Shown here: in pieces, positions 53,301 through 63,893 of the stretch
Position numbering within the stretch: position 1 is the stretch's first letter
Layout: each line of letters begins with the position of its first letter
Origin: a virus
IMG/VR virus record: IMGVR_UViG_3300032214_001346
Location: 29,413-93,412 of that record
Length of the DNA: 64,000 nucleotides
Direction: 5' to 3' (one strand)
Notes under the pieces: model-generated
The model's input: only the letters and a program-made list of their open reading frames with translations
Database searches by the model: none
What the model was told of the DNA's origin: nothing
Translations under genes and position numbers: made by a program

Positions 53301-56300
53301 TTAATAGAAGTCTTATTAATACCGTTGCAGCTTCATCTAAGGCTGTGAGTGTTAGCACTAATGCTGTAAGTAATCAAGTTAAAAAGAATATGGGTCATTT
53401 GCCTAGTCAGCAACCAATAAGTAAATCTGACTCAGGAAATGTTACCAGTGCTGCTGTAGCCTCTGGTAATGCTTCTTCCAAGCCATTTACGTCCATAGGC
53501 GGAAATATTATGAAAGGACTGGGTAAAGGAATGGCGGACAGTATTGGAAGTGTTACTAAAGTTATGGACAATGCTGGTAATGCAATTCAATCCCAGATTA
53601 AGCAGAATATGGGCATCAGTTCACCATCGAAGGTGATGATAGCATTGGGTTTAATGATAACATCGGGGTTGGCTATAGGGATTAAAAAAGGAGCAATAAA
53701 TGTTGATGGCTCAATGGAAGCAGTTGTTGGTAGTATCAGTTCTGGAGTAAAAAAATACACAAATATTAGACAATTTTTTGTTCAAAGTTTAAACAAAAAT
53801 CCAAATAATGTAATCTCTCAATTAATCCAGTCACTAAAAAAAGATTTTGGCAGTAATACTATTTTAGGAAATGTATTTAATAGTGCCATGTCTGCATTTG
53901 GTAAAGGTGGTGGACTAAAAGATATAAGTGTTAATTTCATATCTTCTTTTGGTAAAGGTGTATTAGCGTCTACTGGTGGTGTAATAGGAATAGTAAGTAA
54001 CTTTGCAAGTTCTGTTATAGGTGCAATCAAAAAAGTGTTTGGGATTGCGTCACCTTCTAAAATCATGATGGCAATAGGCTTGATTTTTGGTAATAGCTTT
54101 AAAGTTAAGGCTTTAAGTGCTTTATTGAGTGCCAAATTAGCAATTTCTCAAGTAATGAATGACATTGTTGATAATATTAGAAATATAGTGTCATCCCAAC
54201 CACCCGTTACACCACCAAAGCTTAAGAAAAAAACTTTATTTAATATGTTTGCTGACTTAAGCACCGCAGATGTTCTGGGCGCAACTCATAGATTTATCTC
54301 GCCTATACTGCCGAAACACCTGCAATCAAATGATGTTGAGTTCTATAAGCAATTATATCAAGGACAAAACACTCCTGGTACAATTTTAAAGAATACATTT
54401 GATGAGATTAAGTCTAATATTAAACCTGGCGGCTTAATAGATGGATACTTAAAGCTAGGTACTGACTTGGCGACAAATATCTTTACAGCAGTTAGCACAA
54501 GTCTTCATCAAACCACTTTATCTGGTTACGCTTCACTAGGTCAAACAATGCGGAATGCTGTTAATGCAGCTTTGTTTTCTTTAGCGGACACGCTTAAACA
54601 ACCACTGCATCAGGCTTTGCTGTCTCAAACCAGGAGTATATTGCCTTGGTTCTTAAAATTTATACCTCGAAGTTTTCAGCTACTTCCTAAATTGAGTTTT
54701 GCTGTGCCATTGGTAGGGGGATTAGCATTAAAGCTTGGCAATTCAATTGTTAAGAATTTACTGGAAAACAATATTTTGAAAGAAGGCGGTTTTTTAACAA
54801 ATTTACTGAGTTCTATTATTAGAATAAATCTTCCAGCACTACCTGGCGTTAAAAAATCAAATTTAATAAAAGGATTAGGAGATGTATTATCACCACTTCC
54901 TTTTTTGATGACTGCATCACCAATTAGTGGTCTTCCTTTGCCTTTTTCTTCGCTTATTTCTTCGCTTGTAGCAGAACCTGGATCTCACTATAGAGGACTC
55001 AAAAATACTGACCTTAAAAAGAAAGCTCCTACTGTTGAACAAGTTTTACAAAATCAAACTCAAGTTAACAGAGAAAAAGCCCAATTGCGTGATGTTGCAG
55101 GTACTCAAGCCAGCAAAGAATTTATAGAGAATTTAGGAAATACTTTGTTGGACAAAGTATTGATCAACCTTGATATTCCTGTGATTCCTAGATCAGTTGT
55201 ACAGGGATTAGTTGGTAAAAAACTAGGAGAGGAGTCAGGGAGCTTGGCAAATATTCTTAACTCTATAGGTATTCAAAAAAGTAAAGCTGAACAAGTATTA
55301 ACACGGAATCTTGAATCAGGTAACACAAAAAGATTAGATAGACTTACAAAGCAAATACTGAGAGAGCGTGGTGTCACTAAATCTGTTCGTGATGCTATGA
55401 CACCGGAACAATTAGCCGCAGCCCGTGACAACGTACTCAACAATCCTCTTGATATAACCAAAAAAGAACGTGATTTTTTGCGATTTGAAGGAGATTTGGA
55501 AGCTAATATAGGCAAAAAAGGATTTGATATTACACAGAGAACAAGAGAAGCCAAGCTTATCCGCATTCTTAGAGAGCGTGGAGTTAGTAATGCAGAGATA
55601 AAAAATATTAGGCAATCCAATGGACTGAACGATCTTGCGGCTGATTTAGTTGCCAACCCCCGTACTGGTAGCTTTATAGGTAAGCTCACAGAAGCTTACG
55701 CTAGTAATGACCAGGATGCAATGAAGGAACTGGTCAAGCAAGGGTTAAGAAAAACTGGGATGTCTGCTAAACAGATTGATGCTATTGACCCCAAGCTTTT
55801 GGACACAGCCACCGCAGGGTTAATGACTACTTTGTCTGGACTACAGGCTAAGTTCAGGGAAAAAGGCTTTGACATGGGTAAAGCTTTGGCTAAGGGATTG
55901 AAAGACTCAATGGTGAATTTAGCTAATGCTAAAGATGACTTGGAGTACACCGCCAAAAAAGCCATGGGACAAGTTAATCTTAGCGATTCAATCAAATTGA
56001 TAAAGAACCGCATTTTAAGGGGTACAGCAGCGACTCAAGAACAATTTACGGAAATGTACAACCAGATGGGATCTAAGTTCAAAAATAAATTGTTTGGTGA
56101 CTCTAAAGAAGGCGATGACATATTCCCTAGTGTCCTTCAATTTATGGGTTCAATCGCTACAACCTTTGCACCAATTACCACTATGATAGGTGCAATTACG
56201 CCATTATTATTACCTTTAGCCCCAATTATTACAGGTATAGGCATGGCTGTAAACATGGTTGCACCTCACGTAGCTAAATTAATAGATGGTATTCAAAGGG

Positions 56301-59300
56301 TTGAAATATTACAAAGAAGATTCAAGTTTTTAGGCGGATCAACAGAAGGCGGAAAAGCGGAACTTAATTACGCAAAAGATATTGCTGGCAAACTTAATGT
56401 ACCTTCAGAAGTAGCTGCTAACTCCTATTCTCAAATAGCGATCGCAGCTAAAGACAGCAAGATGGAAGGTCAAGGGGTTAAGGAACTATTTGAAGGCATC
56501 ACTTCATCTTTAAGTGCGTTAGGTATCACCGGTCAGGATGCTAGTCTGGTATTTATGGCATATACGCAGATATTAGCTAAAGGTAAGCTGTCTATGGAAG
56601 AGCTTAGGCAGCAGTTAGGCGAAAAGTTCCCACCTGCTATGGCTACGTTCGCTAAAGCCATGGGTGTGACTATTCCTGAAATGAATGAACTGGTAGCGTC
56701 TGGTAGTATCTTATCTCAAGATATTTTACCTAAAGTAGCCAAAGTATTAAAAGAAGATTATGGTAGTGCTGCTTCTGATCAAGCTGGGGGACTGGTAGTT
56801 GCGCTCAACAAATTAGGTAATGTGGGTTTTGAGATTACAACAATATTTGCGGATCAGATTGGGGGTACTTTAGGATTTTTTGTTGATCTTTTTGCCAATA
56901 TCTTGGGACTACTTAAAAACACACTCAATGAATTAATACCATTGGCTCAATCTTTTATGATTGGCTTTGCAACTTCAATTGCAATAGGACTAACAGTTAT
57001 TCTTACTCAACTTAACCCTTTTGTAGTTGCAATGAAGAGTTTGCAAGCATTCTTGTTAGCTACTTTTTCTGCTATTACTACTAATATGATGCCAATGGTT
57101 GTTGGTATACTGTCTGACGTTGGTGATGGTTGGCTAGGCGCAGAAAGAAATCTCATGGACAATATGGTTCAAGGTGTCAGTAACATGATTATCACTGTGT
57201 TTAGCACTATAGACACTGTTATGCGCTCCATGAGCGACCATCAATTTTCTTTTGGTACAGTTTTCGGTGGCTTAATCCAAGGAGCAGAACAAGCTGGTAG
57301 TATCATAGACTGGCTTAAAGGGGTATTTGCAGGTTTCTTTAAAATTCTTCCTTCTGGGATTGTAGAGATACTAGCTATAGTATTCATGCTAGAGCAAGCC
57401 ATAGCTTTAGCTGTGATGGCTCTGTGGCCTGCTGTTACAAAACTATGGGGTGGCTTTACAGGTATGTTTAAAGCATCATGGACGGCATTCCGAGGTGTAA
57501 TGGGAACTATCAAAGGCGTTACTGAACTAATGATGACATCTTCTGCTCTTGGTTCTCAAGTAGTGGATCAGACAGAAGCTAGGACACTAAAGAGGGTTTC
57601 GGCGATAAATGCTTCTTTAGCATTTTTAAAGCAAGCACTGTTACATTTTGGCGTAGCTTACGCTGTTTTGATGTTTTCTAAAGGTGATTTTAGCGACCCA
57701 TTGCGAGAATCAATTAATAAATCTACCGCAGACATTAATAAACATTTAAATCAAGTCAGATTAAACATCAACCAAACCACCGAAGCGTTTAATAAAGCCA
57801 CTAAATCTGTAGAGAAACTTGGTAATACGATCACCCATGCTTTACCGGCTAAAGGGGTGCAATTAGACGTTAGAAGTCTCTGGGGTGGTGGTGACTGGAA
57901 ATGGGACGACGCAGTACGGGATACTAACGCGAAATACAGACAAGGTGGTTCAGGTCCAAGCGCAATGGATGTTATAGGAACTGGTGCTTTATATGCCGGA
58001 GGTGCTGGGTATGCCGCTGCTGCCGGATCTAAAGCAATAAAAGCAATTGTAGACCTTGCAGTAAAAACAGCCCCAATCTTAGCCTCAAATGCAGCATTAG
58101 GGTCGGCGCCTGGATCACGCATGGCTGTTCCTCTTTTCGGCAGACTTGCTACAGCAATAGCTCCTGTGGTTGCCATAATGGGTCCATGGGGTTTAGCGAT
58201 CGCAGGTCTTATAGCTACTATTGTTGCAGTTGGTGTGGCATTAGATGCGTTTGCTCCTAAGATTACTAAAGCGCAATTAAAGGAGTTGCCAGAAGAAATT
58301 AAACAGATTATTAACGCTAAGGAAGTTGGTGAAAGGCTAGATTCTGCGTCTTTACAAGTTATTAAGCTTTACAAAGATCAGCAACTCAGCAACGAAAGAT
58401 TAAAAGAGTTTATGGCTTCAATTGGTTTAGACGGGAAAAACCCTTATGGCTTTGTTGCCCGACCAGTTGTACCCATGACACAGGAACAGAAGGAAAGATT
58501 TGAAAAGGAGATCCCTGTACAAAACATTACTAAAAGTATAGAAGACAAAAAAGCGTCGCTTCAGGAACTAGAAAAAAATGCAGGAACTACAGAAACAGAA
58601 AAGTCAAAAGCAAGATCCAAACAAGGGTATAAAACAGTCCAAGAAGAGCTTACTAAATTGGAGAAAGATAAGCTGTTAATGCAATTATCTTTTATGGCTA
58701 ATTATGACAATAAGTCAAGAATGGATGCAATTGATGAGGAGATTAAAAAGAAAGAAGCGGAAATACGCAAAGCCGTTGAACAAGTCCCAGAATCAACACC
58801 TTGGATTGTTTCTTCTTATGAAGGACTTGGTGGTTTTGCTCCAGTCAATAAGCCAGTTGTTCCAAAAGATTTAAAACCAAAAGAAGACTTAGAGAAACTA
58901 CAAAAAGAAAAAGCCGCTTTACAAATAAATATTAACGCTTCAGCGCAACGCAGAGTTAACTATGATGCAATTAAGAAAATTGATGTTGACATTGAAAAAA
59001 CCGCTGCTGAATTTGTTAAAGCTAGTAATCAATTAGCAGTCAACCCCAATGACAAGCTACGCAATAAAGCAGGGTTAGCAAAAGAACGTATCGCGCAGCT
59101 ACAAAAACAAAGACAGAAATTAGTTGATGAGTTTGGCGATCCTACACCAGCAATTAAGCAAATGCTGGAAGTAACCAAGAGGGAAATAGAGAAAACTTTA
59201 TCTGATTCAAGCATCACTTCTCAGCAAAGGAAGGTGACAGTACAGCAATTAAGGAAAACACAGGAGACACTTGAAAAGTCATTAGCAGAAGCGGAAAAGT

Positions 59301-62300
59301 TCAGTATTGCACCAATAGCTGACACAATGTACACTCAAGCGGTCGCAGCACTTAAAGACAATGAAGTTAAGTCCAATGTAGACATCAGTAAAAATAAGAT
59401 TGTCTCTAACCAGGCACAAGCTAGACTTTACGGAACTACCTTGACATCTCAGCAAATTGCGCCCGGCTTATCTGACAGACAGATTGCAGATTTGACTTTT
59501 CAGCAAAAAGTATTAGAGCGTTCTTTGAAAATCAAGGAAGATAACTTATTGAAACTCCAAAACGCTGCTGCACAATCTCCAACCAACTTATCTCAAATAC
59601 AAGAGGAAATTACCAAGCTTCAGCAGGAAATAGCGAAGGATAGGGAACAGGTAAGCCAAAATACTTTAGAGATTGTTAAAGCGCAACGAGAAGCTAGACA
59701 AGCGTTAATTGACCAGACTAAACAGGTAGCGGAATACTACCGGACATCTTTAAGGGAGTCCCAAGCTGCTGCTATTGAGTTTGATAAAGCTACCAATAAC
59801 ATTAAGTCTCAACAGTTCGCTACTAAGCTGAAACAGGCTTTGGTTGGGGCTGGTAATAATATCTTTACCAACTTTATTGACAGTGTAATTGGGTTGTTCC
59901 AACAACTTACTGAAATTGAGAACTTACGCTTAGACAGGCAAAAACAGAAGTTAGATTATGAGAACAATATACAGGACATCCTGATTAAAGTCACGGAAAT
60001 GCAGCGTAGTCTACCGGGTAAGATTGTACCTTTTAGTCTTGATCAGATTCGTAACTTTGACAAGGAATTGGGAACTGTTAACAGCAGTGTGTCAGGTATC
60101 AATAAAGAGATTAACAGTGTTACAAAAAATTTAGGTGTAAGTGCAGTTAATTCTACTATACAACTTAATAAGCAATTAAAAGAGGTTCTTAGCACTGTAG
60201 AAAAGATAAATAAAGTAACTAGTAATCAGCAGCTACAACCACCAAACAACAGTGGTGTTTCTCCAGTACCGATATCTCAGAAAACAAAAATACCAGTAAC
60301 ACCTGAAGATGAGCAAATTTGGCGTGAGTTTGTTGCACCACAATCTGGTATTAAAAGCGGTACATCTAGTCTACCCACATCCACTCCAGTAGCTAATGCG
60401 CCTAAAGAGGTGTTGGTGGCTGGGCTTATGTCAGATATGGGCTATAGCTACTATTCTCAAGTCACTAAGTCAAAACCAAAGCTACCGGACAATGCTTTTT
60501 TATCACCTATTGTGGGTAAGAACTTATCTAACATCATTAATACTAAATACCGACCTGAAGATTCCTTTGGGAAGACCGGAGGGATTCGGTTTAACCAGAA
60601 TATTGGGGTTGGTAAAAATACCAATATTCAATCTTCTGTAACTGGTATGGCTACGCTTATTGGTAATACTTTAGAGATTATCAAACAAACCAAGGGTGGC
60701 ACTATTAAGCTGATTTATGAAGGGTTGAATATTCCCAGTGTTAAAAAGAATTTGAAACTCAATGATGGTGGTTCTGTCAATATCAATGCTGGGCAATTAA
60801 TTGGTACTTTAGCAGGGAATAATTTTAAGTTCCGCACAGAAGTCAATTCCTCTAATATGGACCCATTAAAAGTCGTTAGAGACATTGAATATAAAAGATT
60901 AAATGCTTTTCAGAAAGCGGCTAGGTTTTTTGATCAGCCAAATAAAGCCGTAACAAATTTAGGTTTATTGCCAGAGCCAAAGCCGGTAGCAACATCTTCT
61001 ACACCACCTGTTAACCGGGCTATTAATTGGTTTAAAGCAGGAGTCAAAAAATTTGTGAGAAAAAATGCTCCTGAAGAGGTTAAGCGAGTCATCCGTAATA
61101 CAAAGAATTTTGTTGATAATATTCCACCAATAATCCCTACGTATAATCAGAATACTAACAGCTACAATCCTGGTATTTTGGATATTTTAATAGGCAATAA
61201 TTCAAAACCAAATCCAAAACCAAAACCAAATCCAAAACCAAACAATAGTACTGGTAGTAGTAGAAATAACCAAAGCACTGGTAACAAGCCGACAACAACC
61301 AACCAAGGTAATGTACCAAATTTGTCTGGTGCATTTCCACAGCCTAGCACTGGCGGGCTAACTACAGTAAGTAACACTGGAAACCCAGGTAACGTACCAA
61401 ATTTATCTGGTGCATTTCCACAGCCAGGAAAAACACCACAGCCAGGAAAAACACCACAGCCACAACTACCACAAATACCACAGACAAGGCAACCCGTGGT
61501 AATTCCACCAGGCACTGATCCTTACACTAGATCACAATTGCAGAATCAGCCATTACCTGATAAGTTACAAGGAGGTGTTGGAGAAGCTGGTAAGCTCGGT
61601 GTGGAAGCTGCTAAAAAAAGAGACGCTGCGGCTAGGTTGCAAAGGCAACAAGAAATAAGCGCAAAGCTGGTAGAGTTCCAAAGAAATTTATCCAATCTAT
61701 TAAGAGATACCAATAAAGGTATCAGAGATGAATCACTACAGGCTGCACAAGATATTAGTAATGCTTCTGAGTATATACAAGGGCTGTTAAATCCCAATGC
61801 TTCTGATAAGGAAAAATTTGCTACTGACTTCCAAAAACTAAAGAATGAATACCAAGCAAGGATTAATGAACAACAGAATATTATTGAGTCTACAAGAGCG
61901 CCTCTTGCTGAATTAGCAAAGGTTGATGAGCTAATTGCTGCTGCTCAGAGAGAAGGTATAGATGCGTCAGGGCTAAAAAGATTAAGAGACGAAGTGTACA
62001 GAGTCGTTAAAGCAAGGGAACGAACAGCGATCGCACTCCGCAATATGTACACCAAGAACAAGCAAGCGGTTTTTGATAAGTATGTAAGCAGATTTAAAGA
62101 GGAGCAATCAGATAAAGATGCTGATAGAAAAGCTGCTCTCTTGGGTGTAAATATCAGTCAATTAAAACTACGATTGGAAGAACTGAGAGGAATTCAAGCA
62201 ATTGATCCTTTGAACCCTGAATTACTCAAGATACCTGACCTTGAAGCAAATATAGCTGAATTAGAATTAACTCAAACAACCCTCCAAAAAATAGCTGCAC

Positions 62301-63892
62301 TTAGACGCGAGTGGCGACAATCAGGGGGTAAAAACATGGGTAAAGATGTTTATGACAAAAGAATGCAAGATATTAAGAATACTGTCACAAAACAGACAGC
62401 AATCATTGAAAGAAAGCGTCGGACTGACAATATATCAGCTTATGTTAATCGTGAACTTGGATTGATAGATAAAGGGGCTGCTGAGAGAGAACCAATTACC
62501 AAGGGTTTACAGCTTGATAATAGTTTATTTGCTGCTAGGAATAAGAACGGTTTAGTTAATATTATTAACTTTGAAAATGAAGCATTAATTAAACAAAAAG
62601 AGTTAATGGACTCTTACAGAAAAACTAGCTTAGAGACTCAGCGCGACTTTAAATTATCTTCTGATGATAGAATCACAAAACGCCTAAGAAATGCTATGAA
62701 TCTCCAAAAAGAATTAAATGTTTTAAAAGTGGAAACTGAGTACCAAAAAGCGACTGGCGAGATTAAAAATAGACAGGTGACTGTAGATGTGGAAGTGAGA
62801 TTATCTGATTCTGCTAAGGCTATTTTTGAAAGCAAGAGTACCATTAAAAAGAATTTGGGATTGGAGTTGGCAGGGGAAAGATTAGACCGTCAGAACGCAA
62901 TTACGACTCAAGAGAATGAGTATAAGCGAAAACAAAATGAAACTAGTCAATTTATTCTGGACAATAACCTGACTGAGTCACAGGCTTATGTACTGAGAAA
63001 GAATAATGAAGTAGAGAATGATTTAAAGCTACGTACCATTAAATCCCAGTTCTCAGAGTTTGCACAACTAATTAAGTCCTTTGTGTCTGGATTTAAGAGT
63101 TCTTTTAAAGAGTTTCTACTCAGCACAGAAGACACAGGTACAGCACTACTGAATTTAGCTAAAGGTATAGGTAAGTCTGTACTGGATACTTTGGCGGAAA
63201 TGGCATCTAAGCGTGTAACAGACTTACTTTTTGGTTGGATGGGCGGGGCTGGGCTTAACCCGGCAACAGAATTATCTTTTGCTGCTCAACAACTTACTCA
63301 AGCTGCGATCGCGCTACAGACAGCGGCGGGTGCTTCAGCCTTAGACTTGGGTAGCTTTGATGGATTTGCTGGTTTTGGTGATATTGCTTCTTTTATCCCT
63401 ACGGGTATGGAGTTCTTAGATCCTTCTACTTTTGGGGCTGCTGACTTTGGTTCAGCTATTTTATCAGGATTTGCTAAAGGTGGGATGATTGATAAAGATA
63501 CTCTTGGGAAGATTCAGAATTTTGCCAACGGGGGAATTGTGGGAACGATGAACAAGGAACGGGCTATGACAGGGAGGACGCCGCACTTGGTGGTCGCTTC
63601 TGAAGGTGAGCGCATCCTTAATCACAAAGAAACTGCTATTTGGAATAAGTTGCAATCAGGTATTTCTGGATTTGCTGATGGTGGTATTGTCGGTGGTGGC
63701 TCTGGGGATATTGCTTCTAAGATTGGTAGCACTACAACGGTAAATGTGCCTGTGAGTGTGTCAGTGAGTGAAGGTTCTGATGTAGATGGAGCTAGATTGT
63801 CACAGACTGTTCAGGCTCTTGTCAGTGATGGAATTAGGCGGGAGATGCGTCCTGGTGGCTCTATTCGCAGGGGTAATCCTTACGGTCGATAA
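50375..63892 (+). CDS. Giant tape measure protein
   Basis: A 4505-residue protein that sets tail length and probably aids DNA ejection. It starts with GELIVELSADSSELEKTLERAK, typical of tape measures. Residues 50-125 hold three 37-residue units with LNLKxKxxKEVNKYF. SPSK-type segments occur at about 663, 1081 and 1222 (ISSPSKVMIALGLM). The conserved tape-measure domain lies at about 1985-2165 (STEGGKAELNYAKDIAGKLN, MEELRQQLGEKFPPAMA). Hydrophobic stretches follow, at about 1940-1980 and 2190-2360. A proline-rich zone (about 3610-3710) has the unit NVPNLSGAFPQP twice. The end (GRTPHLVVASEGERILNHKETAIWNKL) is typical of cyanophage tape measures. GGAG lies 8 nt upstream of ATG 50375. Confidence 0.9.
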   Translation: MNLGELIVELSADSSELEKTLERAKKNAYEAAKAVEKSFADIELKIGVDDDSLTDLNEHLNLKVKHLKEVNKYFNNNPIVVNVDDKELTDLNKHLNLKLKFFKEVNKYFDDNPIKVNTDTKSLDELEDHLKKLSDKTITITVESELSKQLEKSLVDAVKNAVKEGMEQQTSASEASPEKGKSMGRIVAEGMFSKFGEDIMRGLSQGLKDVSGADVETIARVTSNVILRYAGAGKEAQNDPRNSNKKFTEITKDALEAIIRQYEQEAMGLGSIAPNKTANESGKKQPKTAESSNKKTEKKLNNIAENAIFDLFLGGNLSQNIIKNLALKTVQKTLKTLLPHTYSTVENLTSSTTQTTSTELKLGQAATSLQNAAQSLNNAANTLNNSVSATDLITTTAVIQSPVEEIQPLNVPLLPPSKAKKPKPELELVPIENTAEVAQEQLKQHIKSIRSNTFQNLHQSRQYADASAKENNDKLIPLEPIKAKKIDNIKVQKEMSLENIKASFKAINQYFAEEYNKLTAELKQVKKTGTPAEIKATRERFKKFIANSNSAIKDIDDTIIKAKETGFESHINSDLTDVYRKGKGEIRNRQQRAIHSEGDLNYTEKDIFEKQRKGYVDLAQRLGIDIDAGLAKGVKHGTNGVSDEARKMLDDLIETVEAKMKIQSPSLVMFEIGMMIASGLFLGMQKGNSKVAIGARQLVSTVKDAVGSAKEILEPALAIGGLIPGVSTAATYGGVGLAAADSGLKMLDKVGERHAANPTQTLFQSAFESGKDFITELRADKTLTKPREAFDHFINLSKAGAATFGVNSFTAFDAAQSGMTALLRSGAIGKAVAQSHGETKTRLAKDPSLDYMTTYKAVLTEKLKDLKLTKPEIIKAIGSALKVVPTGFGTAANSAAETAGMVLADGINALTIPRDLYRNIATKTAKGATYQQAIAESITDLGAPTQVADVIGSFGDKHSVSLNAFARMSGNVVENINRSLINTVAASSKAVSVSTNAVSNQVKKNMGHLPSQQPISKSDSGNVTSAAVASGNASSKPFTSIGGNIMKGLGKGMADSIGSVTKVMDNAGNAIQSQIKQNMGISSPSKVMIALGLMITSGLAIGIKKGAINVDGSMEAVVGSISSGVKKYTNIRQFFVQSLNKNPNNVISQLIQSLKKDFGSNTILGNVFNSAMSAFGKGGGLKDISVNFISSFGKGVLASTGGVIGIVSNFASSVIGAIKKVFGIASPSKIMMAIGLIFGNSFKVKALSALLSAKLAISQVMNDIVDNIRNIVSSQPPVTPPKLKKKTLFNMFADLSTADVLGATHRFISPILPKHLQSNDVEFYKQLYQGQNTPGTILKNTFDEIKSNIKPGGLIDGYLKLGTDLATNIFTAVSTSLHQTTLSGYASLGQTMRNAVNAALFSLADTLKQPLHQALLSQTRSILPWFLKFIPRSFQLLPKLSFAVPLVGGLALKLGNSIVKNLLENNILKEGGFLTNLLSSIIRINLPALPGVKKSNLIKGLGDVLSPLPFLMTASPISGLPLPFSSLISSLVAEPGSHYRGLKNTDLKKKAPTVEQVLQNQTQVNREKAQLRDVAGTQASKEFIENLGNTLLDKVLINLDIPVIPRSVVQGLVGKKLGEESGSLANILNSIGIQKSKAEQVLTRNLESGNTKRLDRLTKQILRERGVTKSVRDAMTPEQLAAARDNVLNNPLDITKKERDFLRFEGDLEANIGKKGFDITQRTREAKLIRILRERGVSNAEIKNIRQSNGLNDLAADLVANPRTGSFIGKLTEAYASNDQDAMKELVKQGLRKTGMSAKQIDAIDPKLLDTATAGLMTTLSGLQAKFREKGFDMGKALAKGLKDSMVNLANAKDDLEYTAKKAMGQVNLSDSIKLIKNRILRGTAATQEQFTEMYNQMGSKFKNKLFGDSKEGDDIFPSVLQFMGSIATTFAPITTMIGAITPLLLPLAPIITGIGMAVNMVAPHVAKLIDGIQRVEILQRRFKFLGGSTEGGKAELNYAKDIAGKLNVPSEVAANSYSQIAIAAKDSKMEGQGVKELFEGITSSLSALGITGQDASLVFMAYTQILAKGKLSMEELRQQLGEKFPPAMATFAKAMGVTIPEMNELVASGSILSQDILPKVAKVLKEDYGSAASDQAGGLVVALNKLGNVGFEITTIFADQIGGTLGFFVDLFANILGLLKNTLNELIPLAQSFMIGFATSIAIGLTVILTQLNPFVVAMKSLQAFLLATFSAITTNMMPMVVGILSDVGDGWLGAERNLMDNMVQGVSNMIITVFSTIDTVMRSMSDHQFSFGTVFGGLIQGAEQAGSIIDWLKGVFAGFFKILPSGIVEILAIVFMLEQAIALAVMALWPAVTKLWGGFTGMFKASWTAFRGVMGTIKGVTELMMTSSALGSQVVDQTEARTLKRVSAINASLAFLKQALLHFGVAYAVLMFSKGDFSDPLRESINKSTADINKHLNQVRLNINQTTEAFNKATKSVEKLGNTITHALPAKGVQLDVRSLWGGGDWKWDDAVRDTNAKYRQGGSGPSAMDVIGTGALYAGGAGYAAAAGSKAIKAIVDLAVKTAPILASNAALGSAPGSRMAVPLFGRLATAIAPVVAIMGPWGLAIAGLIATIVAVGVALDAFAPKITKAQLKELPEEIKQIINAKEVGERLDSASLQVIKLYKDQQLSNERLKEFMASIGLDGKNPYGFVARPVVPMTQEQKERFEKEIPVQNITKSIEDKKASLQELEKNAGTTETEKSKARSKQGYKTVQEELTKLEKDKLLMQLSFMANYDNKSRMDAIDEEIKKKEAEIRKAVEQVPESTPWIVSSYEGLGGFAPVNKPVVPKDLKPKEDLEKLQKEKAALQININASAQRRVNYDAIKKIDVDIEKTAAEFVKASNQLAVNPNDKLRNKAGLAKERIAQLQKQRQKLVDEFGDPTPAIKQMLEVTKREIEKTLSDSSITSQQRKVTVQQLRKTQETLEKSLAEAEKFSIAPIADTMYTQAVAALKDNEVKSNVDISKNKIVSNQAQARLYGTTLTSQQIAPGLSDRQIADLTFQQKVLERSLKIKEDNLLKLQNAAAQSPTNLSQIQEEITKLQQEIAKDREQVSQNTLEIVKAQREARQALIDQTKQVAEYYRTSLRESQAAAIEFDKATNNIKSQQFATKLKQALVGAGNNIFTNFIDSVIGLFQQLTEIENLRLDRQKQKLDYENNIQDILIKVTEMQRSLPGKIVPFSLDQIRNFDKELGTVNSSVSGINKEINSVTKNLGVSAVNSTIQLNKQLKEVLSTVEKINKVTSNQQLQPPNNSGVSPVPISQKTKIPVTPEDEQIWREFVAPQSGIKSGTSSLPTSTPVANAPKEVLVAGLMSDMGYSYYSQVTKSKPKLPDNAFLSPIVGKNLSNIINTKYRPEDSFGKTGGIRFNQNIGVGKNTNIQSSVTGMATLIGNTLEIIKQTKGGTIKLIYEGLNIPSVKKNLKLNDGGSVNINAGQLIGTLAGNNFKFRTEVNSSNMDPLKVVRDIEYKRLNAFQKAARFFDQPNKAVTNLGLLPEPKPVATSSTPPVNRAINWFKAGVKKFVRKNAPEEVKRVIRNTKNFVDNIPPIIPTYNQNTNSYNPGILDILIGNNSKPNPKPKPNPKPNNSTGSSRNNQSTGNKPTTTNQGNVPNLSGAFPQPSTGGLTTVSNTGNPGNVPNLSGAFPQPGKTPQPGKTPQPQLPQIPQTRQPVVIPPGTDPYTRSQLQNQPLPDKLQGGVGEAGKLGVEAAKKRDAAARLQRQQEISAKLVEFQRNLSNLLRDTNKGIRDESLQAAQDISNASEYIQGLLNPNASDKEKFATDFQKLKNEYQARINEQQNIIESTRAPLAELAKVDELIAAAQREGIDASGLKRLRDEVYRVVKARERTAIALRNMYTKNKQAVFDKYVSRFKEEQSDKDADRKAALLGVNISQLKLRLEELRGIQAIDPLNPELLKIPDLEANIAELELTQTTLQKIAALRREWRQSGGKNMGKDVYDKRMQDIKNTVTKQTAIIERKRRTDNISAYVNRELGLIDKGAAEREPITKGLQLDNSLFAARNKNGLVNIINFENEALIKQKELMDSYRKTSLETQRDFKLSSDDRITKRLRNAMNLQKELNVLKVETEYQKATGEIKNRQVTVDVEVRLSDSAKAIFESKSTIKKNLGLELAGERLDRQNAITTQENEYKRKQNETSQFILDNNLTESQAYVLRKNNEVENDLKLRTIKSQFSEFAQLIKSFVSGFKSSFKEFLLSTEDTGTALLNLAKGIGKSVLDTLAEMASKRVTDLLFGWMGGAGLNPATELSFAAQQLTQAAIALQTAAGASALDLGSFDGFAGFGDIASFIPTGMEFLDPSTFGAADFGSAILSGFAKGGMIDKDTLGKIQNFANGGIVGTMNKERAMTGRTPHLVVASEGERILNHKETAIWNKLQSGISGFADGGIVGGGSGDIASKIGSTTTVNVPVSVSVSEGSDVDGARLSQTVQALVSDGIRREMRPGGSIRRGNPYGR

Positions 63893-63893
63893 T

